Source of the DNA: an uncultured Alistipes sp.
GTDB lineage: Bacteria; Bacteroidota; Bacteroidia; Bacteroidales; Rikenellaceae
Length of the DNA stretch: 27,899 nt
Assembly: GCA_958449275.1 (NCBI GenBank)
Contig: CAUDHE010000024.1
Coordinates: 1 to 27,899, forward strand
Direction of reading: 5' to 3'
The translations under genes were made by a program, and so were the position numbers. Positions 1 through 6,790 of the stretch are shown here, piece after piece (the first letter of the stretch is position 1; every line of letters begins with the position of its first letter). The notes under the pieces are model-generated. The model searched no databases. It saw only the letters and a program-made list of their open reading frames with translations, and was not told the origin of the DNA.

Positions 1-161
1 TCCTCTACATCGGTCGCGCGACGAACGGCGAACGTCTGCCCGAGGCCGAGGATGATCCTATTCCTTTGAGTAATATTCTGTGCGACACGGCCGCACGGGC
101 CGCGCTTATGGATGATCTCGCCTCGCTGAAGCAGAAGGCGCTGAAGCGGCAAGAGAAGTAG
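1..161 (+). CDS. 3' end of an unrecognised protein gene (partial)
   Basis: An open frame enters from the left edge (first whole codon at base 3) and ends with TAG at 159-161, giving the last 52 residues of a protein. The visible tail starts LYIGRATNGERLPEAED and ends in a charged, probably helical segment (LASLKQKALKRQEK). I do not recognise the family and assign no function. Codon use (GCG, CTG, ATG-GAT-GAT) looks like that of the neighbouring genes. The stop is followed after 11 bases by a structured repeat shared with two other gene ends in this window. The main doubt is identity, not whether it is coding. Confidence 0.6.
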   Translation, partial: LYIGRATNGERLPEAEDDPIPLSNILCDTAARAALMDDLASLKQKALKRQEK

Positions 162-172
162 TTATGTAACTT

Positions 173-266
173 CGGGCCGCAGTCTGCGGTGGTTCGCAAC
201 ATGGCGAATGCCGTTGCGGGCCTCCGCGTGGTAGAGGCTGCGGCCCGCGCGACTCTGCGAGTCGCA
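173..266 (+). repeat. Structured 3'-end element, family 1, copy A
   Basis: GC-rich element of about 95 bp starting 11 bases after the TAG of the partial gene. In gene-sense orientation it opens CGGGCCGCAG (173-182), has TGCGGGCCTCCGCG in the middle (215-228), closes with CTGCGGCCC (238-246), and ends in a 7-bp hairpin, GCGACTC (249-255) with GAGTCGC (259-265). The 9-bp ends GGGCCGCAG/CTGCGGCCC are perfect inverted repeats. The same order of blocks recurs on the minus strand at 4966-4870 and 21960-21868. No transposase or coding capacity is visible. Function is unknown; a 3'-UTR or terminator-like role is inferred from position. Confidence 0.75.
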
Positions 267-523
267 GTACTATTATATTTATGATGTCCGCCGCACAACC
301 ATCCCTCGTCATTTTTATATTCGGGCTGCCGGCTGTGCCCCAAAAAACGTTTGCCGTCATTCCGTATTTTCTGTTTGCGGAACGAAAAATGATCGTAATC
401 TCGCGCGGACTGTCGGCTTTACGACCTGTTCGGTTGAAAAATGGCGGTAAATTTTCGGATTATCCCGATTTTTACTATCTTTATGAATCGAGCGCCGAGG
501 CGTGTTTCGGCGTCGTTAAATTC
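267..523. other. Non-coding stretch between repeat copy A and the permease
   Basis: Together with the repeat this makes 362 bases without a supported gene (162-523). The permease reading frame stays open upstream to an ATG at 281. However, the extra 81 residues resemble no membrane-protein N-terminus, and a promoter-like pair at 452-483 lies inside, so I treat this as untranslated. Apart from that promoter candidate and AT-rich patches I see nothing structured here. Confidence 0.5.
452..483 (+). promoter_or_regulatory. Possible promoter of the permease gene
   Basis: TATCTTTA at 476-483 differs from the Bacteroidota -7 motif TAnnTTTG only in its last base. A T-rich TTTT (452-455) sits 20 bases upstream at the -33 position. 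Initiation near 490 would give a leader of about 35 bases before the ATG at 524, which supports that start. The match is imperfect. Confidence 0.35.
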
Positions 524-1327
524 ATGTGGCCTATGAGCGGAATAACGATAGTTGCGGTTCTTATCCTTTCGGGTGTCGTGGTGGGCATCATCAATACTCT
601 CGCGGGCGGAGGTTCGATCATCTCCATGACTCTGTTCATGGTTTTGGGATTGCCCGTAGGCATGGCGAACGGTACCAACCGCATAGCCGTGGTGTTGCAG
701 AATCTCACCTCGTCGGTGGCTTTCCTGCGCAAGCGCATGCTCGACGTGAGGAGCGGCATAAAACTGTCGATCCCCGCCGTGGTGGGCAACATAGCGGGGT
801 CGATGGTGGCCACGCACATAAGCGACACGGTATTCAAGATCTGTATGGCCGTCGTGCTCACCGTCGTACTGGTGTATATGATTTTCGATCAAAGCCACAA
901 GCATCCCCATATTCACGGAGGACATCCGCTGCAATTGAAGTTCTATCACTACGTTTGGTTCCTGCTGTTGGGATTCTACGGCGGATATATTTATATAGGT
1001 CTGGGCTATGCGGTGCTGGCGGTCACCATCTGGTCGATGAAGTTGGACATAATTACCGCCAACGTGGTGAAATGTTTCATGATATTCGTCGCCACTCCCT
1101 TCTCGCTCGCCATATTCATGCTTAACGGGCAGGTCGATTACGCCTACGGATTGTGGCACGGTTTGGGCAATGTCATAGGAGCCGTGTTCGCTTCTCATTT
1201 CGCGATGGCGTGGGGCGTGAAGTTCGTGCGATATTTTACATTGATTATTTTGCTCTTCTGTTTTGCCGATCTGGTGGGTTTATTATCTTTGCAAGATATT
1301 TTGCACTCGCTGCTCACCATGTTCTGA
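524..1327 (+). CDS. TauE/SafE-family membrane permease
   Basis: Predicted integral membrane protein of 267 aa, the usual size for the TauE/SafE (DUF81) family, whose characterised members export sulfite, sulfonates or other anions across the inner membrane. The N-terminus carries a hydrophobic helix followed by NTLAGGGS (about residues 24-31), a glycine-rich motif typical of the first family repeat. Several further hydrophobic segments follow, and a second-half helix contains GFYGGYIYIGLGY. A short His-rich loop (HKHPHIHGGH) separates the halves, also common in the family. I chose ATG 524 (533 is equally possible) over the open frame from 281 because the upstream residues are not membrane-like. 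uvrA begins 36 bases downstream, so the two may be cotranscribed. The substrate cannot be told from sequence. Confidence 0.85.
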   Translation: MWPMSGITIVAVLILSGVVVGIINTLAGGGSIISMTLFMVLGLPVGMANGTNRIAVVLQNLTSSVAFLRKRMLDVRSGIKLSIPAVVGNIAGSMVATHISDTVFKICMAVVLTVVLVYMIFDQSHKHPHIHGGHPLQLKFYHYVWFLLLGFYGGYIYIGLGYAVLAVTIWSMKLDIITANVVKCFMIFVATPFSLAIFMLNGQVDYAYGLWHGLGNVIGAVFASHFAMAWGVKFVRYFTLIILLFCFADLVGLLSLQDILHSLLTMF

Positions 1328-1363
1328 TGAGACGCGGCGGGTGCGGAACGCAAAAGAGGAACT

Positions 1364-4195
1364 ATGGCAATCAACGGGAAAGACAAGATAGTCGTAACGG
1401 GCGCGCGCGTCCACAATCTGAAGAATGCGGATGTCGAGATTCCGCGCGATTCGCTGGTCGTTATCACGGGACTTTCGGGATCGGGCAAGTCGTCGCTCGC
1501 TTTCGATACCATATATGCCGAGGGGCAGCGTCGCTACATGGAGACCCTCTCGACATATGCCCGACAGTTCGTTGGCACTATGGAGCGTCCCGACGTTGAC
1601 AAGATCACTGGACTCAGCCCCGTGGTGGCCATCGAGCAGAAGACCACCAACAAGAATCCCCGTTCGACGGTGGGGACCGTCACCGAGATAAACGATTTCC
1701 TGCGTCTGCTCTATGCCCGCGCCTCGCGAGCCTATTCTCCCGTTACGGACGAGGAGATGGTGCACTACACCGACGAGCAGATCCGCGATCTGATCCTTAC
1801 GGGTTTCTCGGGCCGTCGCGTGGCGTTCATGGCTCCCATAGTCAAGGGGCGCAAAGGACATTACCGCGAGCTGTTCGAATCGTTGGCCAAACGCGGATAC
1901 ATCCATGCGCGTATCGACGGCGAGATACGCGAGATTACGTCGGGCATGAAGCTCGACCGATATAAGATACATAATATCGATCTGGTGGTCGACCGTCTCG
2001 TGATTACGGACGACTCGAGCGAACGCGTCATGACTTCGCTTAAGGAGGCCATGCGTCAGGGAAAGGGAACCATGGCGTTGTATGATTACGAGGCCGAAGG
2101 GCTGCGTTACTATTCGCGCCATTTGATGTGTCCCTCGACGGGGGTGGCATTCGAGGATCCTGCGCCGCACACTTTTTCGTTCAATTCGCCTCAGGGAGCC
2201 TGCCCGCGATGCAGCGGTCTGGGAGTCGAGGCGGTGTTCGACATCCGTAAAATCATTCCCGACGAGAACCGGTCGTTGCGCGACGGTGCCATAGAGCCGA
2301 TAGGAAAATACAAGAATAACAAGATCTTCGCACTGCTGACGATGCTGGGACGACGTTACGACTTCACGCCGGACGATCCCGTGAGCGCCATATCCGAGGA
2401 GGGGATGAATGCCATTCTGTACGGCGATCCCAAGCCTCTGACGGTCGATTTGTCGGAGTTTTCGTCCATTTCGGGACGCCGCATGATCCCTTGGGAGGGC
2501 ATCGCGGAGTATGTCGACTCTTCGGCCGACGACGAGGAGTCGAAACGCGGACAGAAGTGGCGCGAGCAGTTTCTGATGTATCGTCCGTGCAGCGTGTGCG
2601 GCGGTACGCGTCTGAAGAAAGAGGCGTTGCAGTTCCGTATCGGCGGCAAGAACATAGCCGAGGTCTCGGCCATGTCGATAGCCGACTTCTCGGAATGGAT
2701 GTCGCATGCCGAGGAGTATTTCTCGCCCAAGGAGTGGAAAATAGCGCAGGAGATCGTGAAGGAGATTCGCGAACGTCTCCGTTTCCTGCTGGACGTTGGG
2801 CTGGGCTATCTCTCGCCTGCCCGCTCGTCCCGTTCGCTTTCGGGCGGCGAGAGCCAGCGCATACGTCTCGCGACGCAGATCGGTTCGAAGCTGGTGAACG
2901 TGCTCTACATTCTCGACGAGCCGAGCATCGGTCTGCATCAGCGCGATAACCGCCGTCTGATCCGCACATTGCAGGAGTTGCGCGATGCGGGCAATTCGGT
3001 GATCGTGGTGGAGCACGACGAGGACATGATGCGTTCGGCCGACTACATAGTGGACGTGGGACCCAAGGCAGGGCGGCGGGGCGGCCGCATCGTGGCTGCG
3101 GGGACGTTCGACGACATATTGCGGTCGGATTCTATCACGGCCGATTATCTGTGCGGCCGTCGCAAGATAGAGATTCCCGCCGAGTTGCGCGAAGGGACGG
3201 GGCAGAGCATCGTGTTGCGCGGCGCCCGCGGCAACAATCTCAAGGGGGTGGATGCGGAGTTTCCTTTGGGCAAGTTCATTTGCGTGACGGGTGTGAGCGG
3301 TTCGGGCAAGTCGACTTTGGTGAACGAGACTCTGCGACCCGTATTGAGTCGCGAACTTTACCGTTCGTTCGACAATCCGTTGCCTTACGACTCGGTGGAG
3401 GGAATCGAAAATATAGATAAGCTGGTCGTGGTGGATCAGTCGCCCATTGGCCGCACGCCGCGCAGCAATCCCGCTACCTATACGAATGTTTTCTCCGACA
3501 TACGCAAACTGTTCGAGGCTACTCCCGATGCACAGATTCGGGGATTCAAGGCGGGGCGTTTTTCGTTCAACGTGAAAGGGGGGCGCTGCGAGGAGTGTCG
3601 CGGCGCGGGCGTGCAGACCATAGAGATGAATTTCCTTCCCGATGTTTACGTCACTTGCAAATCGTGCGGCGGGCACCGCTATAACCGCGAGACGCTGGAG
3701 GTGAAGTATAAAGGCAAGAACATCGACGAAGTGTTGAACATGACCGTGAACATCGCCGTGGAATTTTTCGCCAACATACCCTCAATATATCAGAAATTGA
3801 AGGCCGTTCAGGATGTGGGGTTGGGATATCTCACTTTGGGACAGCCCTGCACCACGCTTTCGGGCGGCGAGAGCCAGCGTATCAAGTTGGCCGCCGAATT
3901 GTCGAAGCGCGACACGGGGCGTACGCTCTACATTCTCGACGAACCTACCACGGGATTGCATTTCGAGGATATACGTCAGTTGCTGGAGGTGATAAACAAA
4001 CTTGTCGACCGCGGCAATACGGCTATCGTCATCGAGCATAATCTGGACGTGATAAAGGTGGCCGATCACATAATCGACATCGGTCCCGAGGGCGGTGCGG
4101 GCGGCGGCCGCATAGTCGCGGCGGGTACTCCGCACCGTATAGCGATGTGCGAAGAGAGCGCGACGGGCGAATTTTTGCGTCGTATGGGAGTTTAG
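1364..4195 (+). CDS. uvrA: Excinuclease ABC subunit A (UvrA)
   Basis: DNA-damage recognition ATPase of nucleotide excision repair; a UvrA dimer finds lesions and loads UvrB. The 943-aa length is normal. Both ABC modules are complete: Walker A GLSGSGKSS (36-44) and GVSGSGKST (643-651), signatures LSGGESQRI in each half, and Walker B LYILDEPSIGLH and LYILDEPTTGLH. The C-terminal zinc module is intact (C742, C745, C765, C768). The first zinc module is not: CPST (C256, T259) replaces the usual CxxC, while its partner C280/C283 is present. I recall similar loss in other Bacteroidota UvrA proteins, so it is probably lineage-typical. The start is fixed by AGAGGA a few bases before ATG 1364. A DUF4251 gene follows after 42 bases. 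Confidence 0.98.
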   Translation: MAINGKDKIVVTGARVHNLKNADVEIPRDSLVVITGLSGSGKSSLAFDTIYAEGQRRYMETLSTYARQFVGTMERPDVDKITGLSPVVAIEQKTTNKNPRSTVGTVTEINDFLRLLYARASRAYSPVTDEEMVHYTDEQIRDLILTGFSGRRVAFMAPIVKGRKGHYRELFESLAKRGYIHARIDGEIREITSGMKLDRYKIHNIDLVVDRLVITDDSSERVMTSLKEAMRQGKGTMALYDYEAEGLRYYSRHLMCPSTGVAFEDPAPHTFSFNSPQGACPRCSGLGVEAVFDIRKIIPDENRSLRDGAIEPIGKYKNNKIFALLTMLGRRYDFTPDDPVSAISEEGMNAILYGDPKPLTVDLSEFSSISGRRMIPWEGIAEYVDSSADDEESKRGQKWREQFLMYRPCSVCGGTRLKKEALQFRIGGKNIAEVSAMSIADFSEWMSHAEEYFSPKEWKIAQEIVKEIRERLRFLLDVGLGYLSPARSSRSLSGGESQRIRLATQIGSKLVNVLYILDEPSIGLHQRDNRRLIRTLQELRDAGNSVIVVEHDEDMMRSADYIVDVGPKAGRRGGRIVAAGTFDDILRSDSITADYLCGRRKIEIPAELREGTGQSIVLRGARGNNLKGVDAEFPLGKFICVTGVSGSGKSTLVNETLRPVLSRELYRSFDNPLPYDSVEGIENIDKLVVVDQSPIGRTPRSNPATYTNVFSDIRKLFEATPDAQIRGFKAGRFSFNVKGGRCEECRGAGVQTIEMNFLPDVYVTCKSCGGHRYNRETLEVKYKGKNIDEVLNMTVNIAVEFFANIPSIYQKLKAVQDVGLGYLTLGQPCTTLSGGESQRIKLAAELSKRDTGRTLYILDEPTTGLHFEDIRQLLEVINKLVDRGNTAIVIEHNLDVIKVADHIIDIGPEGGAGGGRIVAAGTPHRIAMCEESATGEFLRRMGV

Positions 4196-4237
4196 GCAAG
4201 GATTTTGAAAGTCGTTCGAGCATAAATCCTTTGTGCT

Positions 4238-4795
4238 ATGAAACGACTGATGTTTTTAATGGCGTGCACTTTAGCGTGCACATTCTGCGGTCCCTGCGTG
4301 AACGAGGCGGCCGCTCAGACGACGAGTCGGGAAGATCTCAGAAAGATGACGCACGAGCAACGCGCGCAGAAGCGCGCCGAGCGTCTTGCCGAATTCGAGA
4401 AGTATATCGACTCGGTAGTACTCTCCCACAATTTCGAATTCAATCCCCAGACGGTGCAGCAGATGCCCGCCGGATCGATGAAATTCCTGACCAATCCGGT
4501 GTATACCGTCACGTTGTGGCGCGGTTCGCTGGATGTATGTCTGCCGTACTATGTCGGCTATGTGCCTCCCTATCGTTACGTGTTGCTGAACACGGGTATG
4601 CCGAGCGTCTCCGATTTCGTGACGCAGCAGACCGAGGAGGGATGGGTAGTGTCGTTCAAAACCTACCTCTACGCCTCGATCGAGTATACTTTCTCGTTCG
4701 ATATAAGCTCCCGCAACGGCAGCGCGACGCTTACCATATCCAACTCGTGGTATAATCCGGTGCAGTACACGGGTACCATTACGAGGATATATTAA
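4238..4795 (+). CDS. Secreted DUF4251-family protein
   Basis: A 185-aa exported protein of unknown function. Residues 1-26 form a signal peptide (basic MKR, hydrophobic core, likely cleavage after EAAA before Q27). A charged coiled-coil-like stretch rich in R, K and E follows (about 31-55). The rest is a beta-rich domain that fits DUF4251: LPYYVGYVPPY, a WVVSFKTY strand, and a C-terminal pattern of nG.a.L.ISN.....yTGtI. This family is essentially limited to Bacteroidota and has no established role. Several Cys lie in the signal region (LACTFCGPC), but none sits in a good lipobox, so I favour a soluble periplasmic protein over a lipoprotein. It ends just before a strong terminator. Confidence 0.85.
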   Translation: MKRLMFLMACTLACTFCGPCVNEAAAQTTSREDLRKMTHEQRAQKRAERLAEFEKYIDSVVLSHNFEFNPQTVQQMPAGSMKFLTNPVYTVTLWRGSLDVCLPYYVGYVPPYRYVLLNTGMPSVSDFVTQQTEEGWVVSFKTYLYASIEYTFSFDISSRNGSATLTISNSWYNPVQYTGTITRIY

Positions 4796-4819
4796 TTAGC
4801 ATTGTATAAACTTGATTGA

Positions 4820-4861
4820 AAAGAGGGTGTCTGACAGGTCGCAGACCCCCTCTTTATTTTT
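4820..4861. terminator. Intrinsic terminator, probably bidirectional
   Basis: AAAGAGGG then GTCTG (4820-4833, with one unpaired T at 4828) pairs with CAGAC and CCCTCTTT (4842-4855) around an 8-base loop. ATTTTT follows on the plus strand, and on the opposite strand the hairpin is followed by TTTTC. It lies between the convergent DUF4251 and ispF genes and can serve both. Confidence 0.9.
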
Positions 4862-4869
4862 GACAGTTG

Positions 4870-4966
4870 CGACTCGTCAGAGTCGTACGGGCCGCAGCGT
4901 CGCCCCGCGGAGGCCCGCAGTCGTTCGCTTATGCTCACGTCGGCGGTCTTTGCAGGCTGCGCCCCG
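4870..4966 (-). repeat. Structured 3'-end element, family 1, copy B
   Basis: In ispF-sense (minus strand) the element begins 8 bases after the ispF stop: CGGGGCGCAGCCTGC (4966-4952), middle block TGCGGGCCTCCGCG, then GCTGCGGCCCG (4898-4888). It finishes with hairpin CGACTC/GAGTCG around TGAC (4885-4870). The outer inverted repeat has one mismatch (CTGCGcCCC on the plus strand). Same block order as copies A and C. It lies between ispF and the intrinsic terminator. Confidence 0.8.
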
Positions 4967-4974
4967 AAATATTT

Positions 4975-5454
4975 TTACGGTTTGTATACCAGTGCCACGG
5001 CATGCACCGACACCCCCTCTTCGCGTCCTTCGAATCCAAGACGTTCGGTAGTGGTGGCCTTCACTGACACCCGATCGACACCGAGTCCCATCGTTTCGGC
5101 CAGCACACGGCGCATCTCGTCGATATGCGGGCGCAGTTTTGGTCGCTGCATGGCTATGGTGCAGTCTACGTTCGATATGGCGTATCCGTGTTCTCCGACC
5201 ACGGCTGCCACTCGCCGCAGCAGAATTTTCGAGTCTATTCCCTTGAATTCGTCCGACGTATCGGGAAACAGTTTGCCGATATCGCCCAGAGCCAGCGCTC
5301 CGAGAAGCGCATCGCAAACGGCATGAATCGCCACATCGCCGTCGGAGTGGGCTACGCACCCTTTTTCGTGAGCGATCTCCACGCCGCCTATTACCAGTCT
5401 CAGCCCTTCGGCCAATACGTGCACGTCGTATCCGTGTCCTATTCTGAAATCCAT
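4975..5454 (-). CDS. ispF: 2-C-methyl-D-erythritol 2,4-cyclodiphosphate synthase
   Basis: Fifth step of the MEP isoprenoid pathway: converts CDP-ME 2-phosphate to MEcPP with release of CMP, as a trimer using a divalent metal. At 159 aa it is full length. Metal ligands are visible as D10 and H12 in GYDVH, and H44 in SDGDVAIHA. The conserved KATTTERLGFEGREEG near the C-terminus forms the CMP/interface site. It is the last gene of a six-gene minus-strand run, with only one base between its start and the preceding peptidase stop, so it is probably cotranscribed with genes unrelated to isoprenoid synthesis. No SD-like sequence is obvious. Confidence 0.97.
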   Translation of the reverse strand: MDFRIGHGYDVHVLAEGLRLVIGGVEIAHEKGCVAHSDGDVAIHAVCDALLGALALGDIGKLFPDTSDEFKGIDSKILLRRVAAVVGEHGYAISNVDCTIAMQRPKLRPHIDEMRRVLAETMGLGVDRVSVKATTTERLGFEGREEGVSVHAVALVYKP

Positions 5455-5455
5455 G

Positions 5456-5908
5456 TCAATTATTGTTTAGTCGTTTGAAAAATCCGAGTATGCAGCGCCT
5501 CGCGAACGGCGGCAGTGCGAGCCATGCGGCCGACATTGTCCGCCAGCGGAGGCCCGCGCAGTCGATTACGCGGCCGTCGGGTCTTGTGATCCGTACCGCT
5601 TTCGCTGTTATGTCGTCGCGTCGAACATGTTCCTCCGTGCGGTAATTGCCGTCGCCGGCAAATATTATCTCGTCGTCCGCGACGGCTTTTATGCGGTGCA
5701 TGACGTACGCGCCTTTGTGGCGGAAGAGAAACACCGCCCCTTTTTCGATTTCGTCGGGGCTGTGGCGGCGTATGGTCACGCGGTCGAGACCGTCGCGCAA
5801 CATAGGACGCATGCTGTCGCCCTTTACGCGCAGCGTGACACTGCGTCCCTGAGCCAATAACCGTTCCGCTTCGGCGAAGAATATGTCGTTTCTCAACAGT
5901 TTTTTCAT
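5456..5908 (-). CDS. S24/S26 peptidase-like protein, SipW-like Ser-His type
   Basis: A 150-aa protein with the fold signature of the LexA/signal-peptidase superfamily. GDSMRPML carries the candidate nucleophile S32, YVMHRI supplies H71 where type I signal peptidases have the general-base lysine, and GDGN (85-88) completes the conserved core. The His points to the SipW/ER-like Ser-His subgroup. Unlike membrane signal peptidases there is no clear N-terminal transmembrane helix; only the C-terminal segment (about 123-145) is moderately hydrophobic. The start ATG overlaps the kinase stop (ATGA, 5908-5905), indicating translational coupling. In Bacteroidota, proteins of this kind often sit beside HPrK-like kinases and ABC exporters in peptide-modification loci. 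A role in processing a small exported peptide is an inference, not shown. Confidence 0.75.
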   Translation of the reverse strand: MKKLLRNDIFFAEAERLLAQGRSVTLRVKGDSMRPMLRDGLDRVTIRRHSPDEIEKGAVFLFRHKGAYVMHRIKAVADDEIIFAGDGNYRTEEHVRRDDITAKAVRITRPDGRVIDCAGLRWRTMSAAWLALPPFARRCILGFFKRLNNN

Positions 5909-6789
5909 GCGCCGAAGATCGTGTGGTGAGCCAATTGCGCCGCCTCCGCATCGGGCCGGCACTCCAGATGATATATCGGTACGGCGGCTATTGCGGCCGA
6001 CAGCGTGTCGACCATGAATCCCTCCAGCCTTTTGTCGTAAGCGAATGCGGGCGGCAACGACGGCAGCAATGCTCCGACGGCATGCGCTCCGCGTAACTGC
6101 CGCATGACGTTGTGCGGAGCCTGACTCAGACGTACTATGGCGCGCAGGGGATAATGTTCGTTTTTGTAGCACGGAGTCTTGCCGCTCCACGGCGATCCGA
6201 ACGCCTCGTGCCTGCCGTCGACGACGGCAATGAAGGGGCTGTCGTCGTTGAGCAGGACGGCGCCTTCCATGTTTTCGCGCCACAGACGCGTGTGGGTACT
6301 TTTTCCCGTTCCCGACTCGCCGAGAAACATTACCGCCTCGCCGTCGACGACTATCGTCGAAGCGTGTACGGCCGAGGCAAGATGCGGTGCGACCGCTATG
6401 TTCACCATGAACCATATGCCGAACCTTACGAATGAGGCGTCGATTCTCTTTGTCGTTCCCATGTTGCATTTCACGCGATCGGAGGCTATGTCGTAGACGA
6501 ATATCGTAGGGGTGAGGCGACCGTCGCCGATGATGAATACGTAGGCGTTGTCGTCTCGGCCGAAACGGCATGTAGCCTGCCCGCCGTCGAGATCGAATCG
6601 CGTCAGTTCTTCGAATTTCAGGGTGCGGTGATCCGTCGCGATTCCCGTCTCTATCTCAGCCGCGGTCTCGGCATCGGGATCATATTCGGCGGCGAACGGG
6701 CCGAAACTGCGCAGACCGATCTTTTCGAGATCGGAGTGCGGGCCGCTGAACCGTATGCGGCGTTGTGCCATGATGTAGTCGTGCGGCAT
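5905..6789 (-). CDS. HPrK/PEPCK-like P-loop kinase family protein
   Basis: A 294-aa protein with the HPr kinase/PEP carboxykinase fold, often misannotated as PEP carboxykinase. The C-terminal half has HAST (142-145), Walker A GESGTGKST (157-165), NDDS (181-184) as the likely Walker B, and GSPWSGKT (198-205), a motif characteristic of these small kinases. The N-terminal part (about 1-110) is a beta-rich domain without motifs I recognise. Homologues are found in lasso-peptide and related RiPP gene clusters, where they can phosphorylate peptide residues; the substrate here is unknown. Start ATG 6789 follows the ABC transporter stop by one base; an internal Met at codon 7 is an alternative. The gene overlaps the peptidase gene by four bases. 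Confidence 0.8.
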   Translation of the reverse strand: MPHDYIMAQRRIRFSGPHSDLEKIGLRSFGPFAAEYDPDAETAAEIETGIATDHRTLKFEELTRFDLDGGQATCRFGRDDNAYVFIIGDGRLTPTIFVYDIASDRVKCNMGTTKRIDASFVRFGIWFMVNIAVAPHLASAVHASTIVVDGEAVMFLGESGTGKSTHTRLWRENMEGAVLLNDDSPFIAVVDGRHEAFGSPWSGKTPCYKNEHYPLRAIVRLSQAPHNVMRQLRGAHAVGALLPSLPPAFAYDKRLEGFMVDTLSAAIAAVPIYHLECRPDAEAAQLAHHTIFGA

Positions 6790-6790
6790 G

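Noticed and set aside
281..523. Upstream start of the permease at 281
   Set aside because: The added 81 residues are not hydrophobic or family-like, and a promoter candidate lies at 452-483.
1283..3676. 797-aa open frame on the minus strand opposite uvrA
   Set aside because: It is a shadow of the uvrA coding strand: composition is repetitive in R, H and A with no domain, and the opposite frame is an unambiguous UvrA.
4203..4233. TTTG ... CCTTTG promoter-like pair before the DUF4251 gene
   Set aside because: The -7 match lacks the TA, and initiation would fall at or inside the start codon; read-through from uvrA is simpler.
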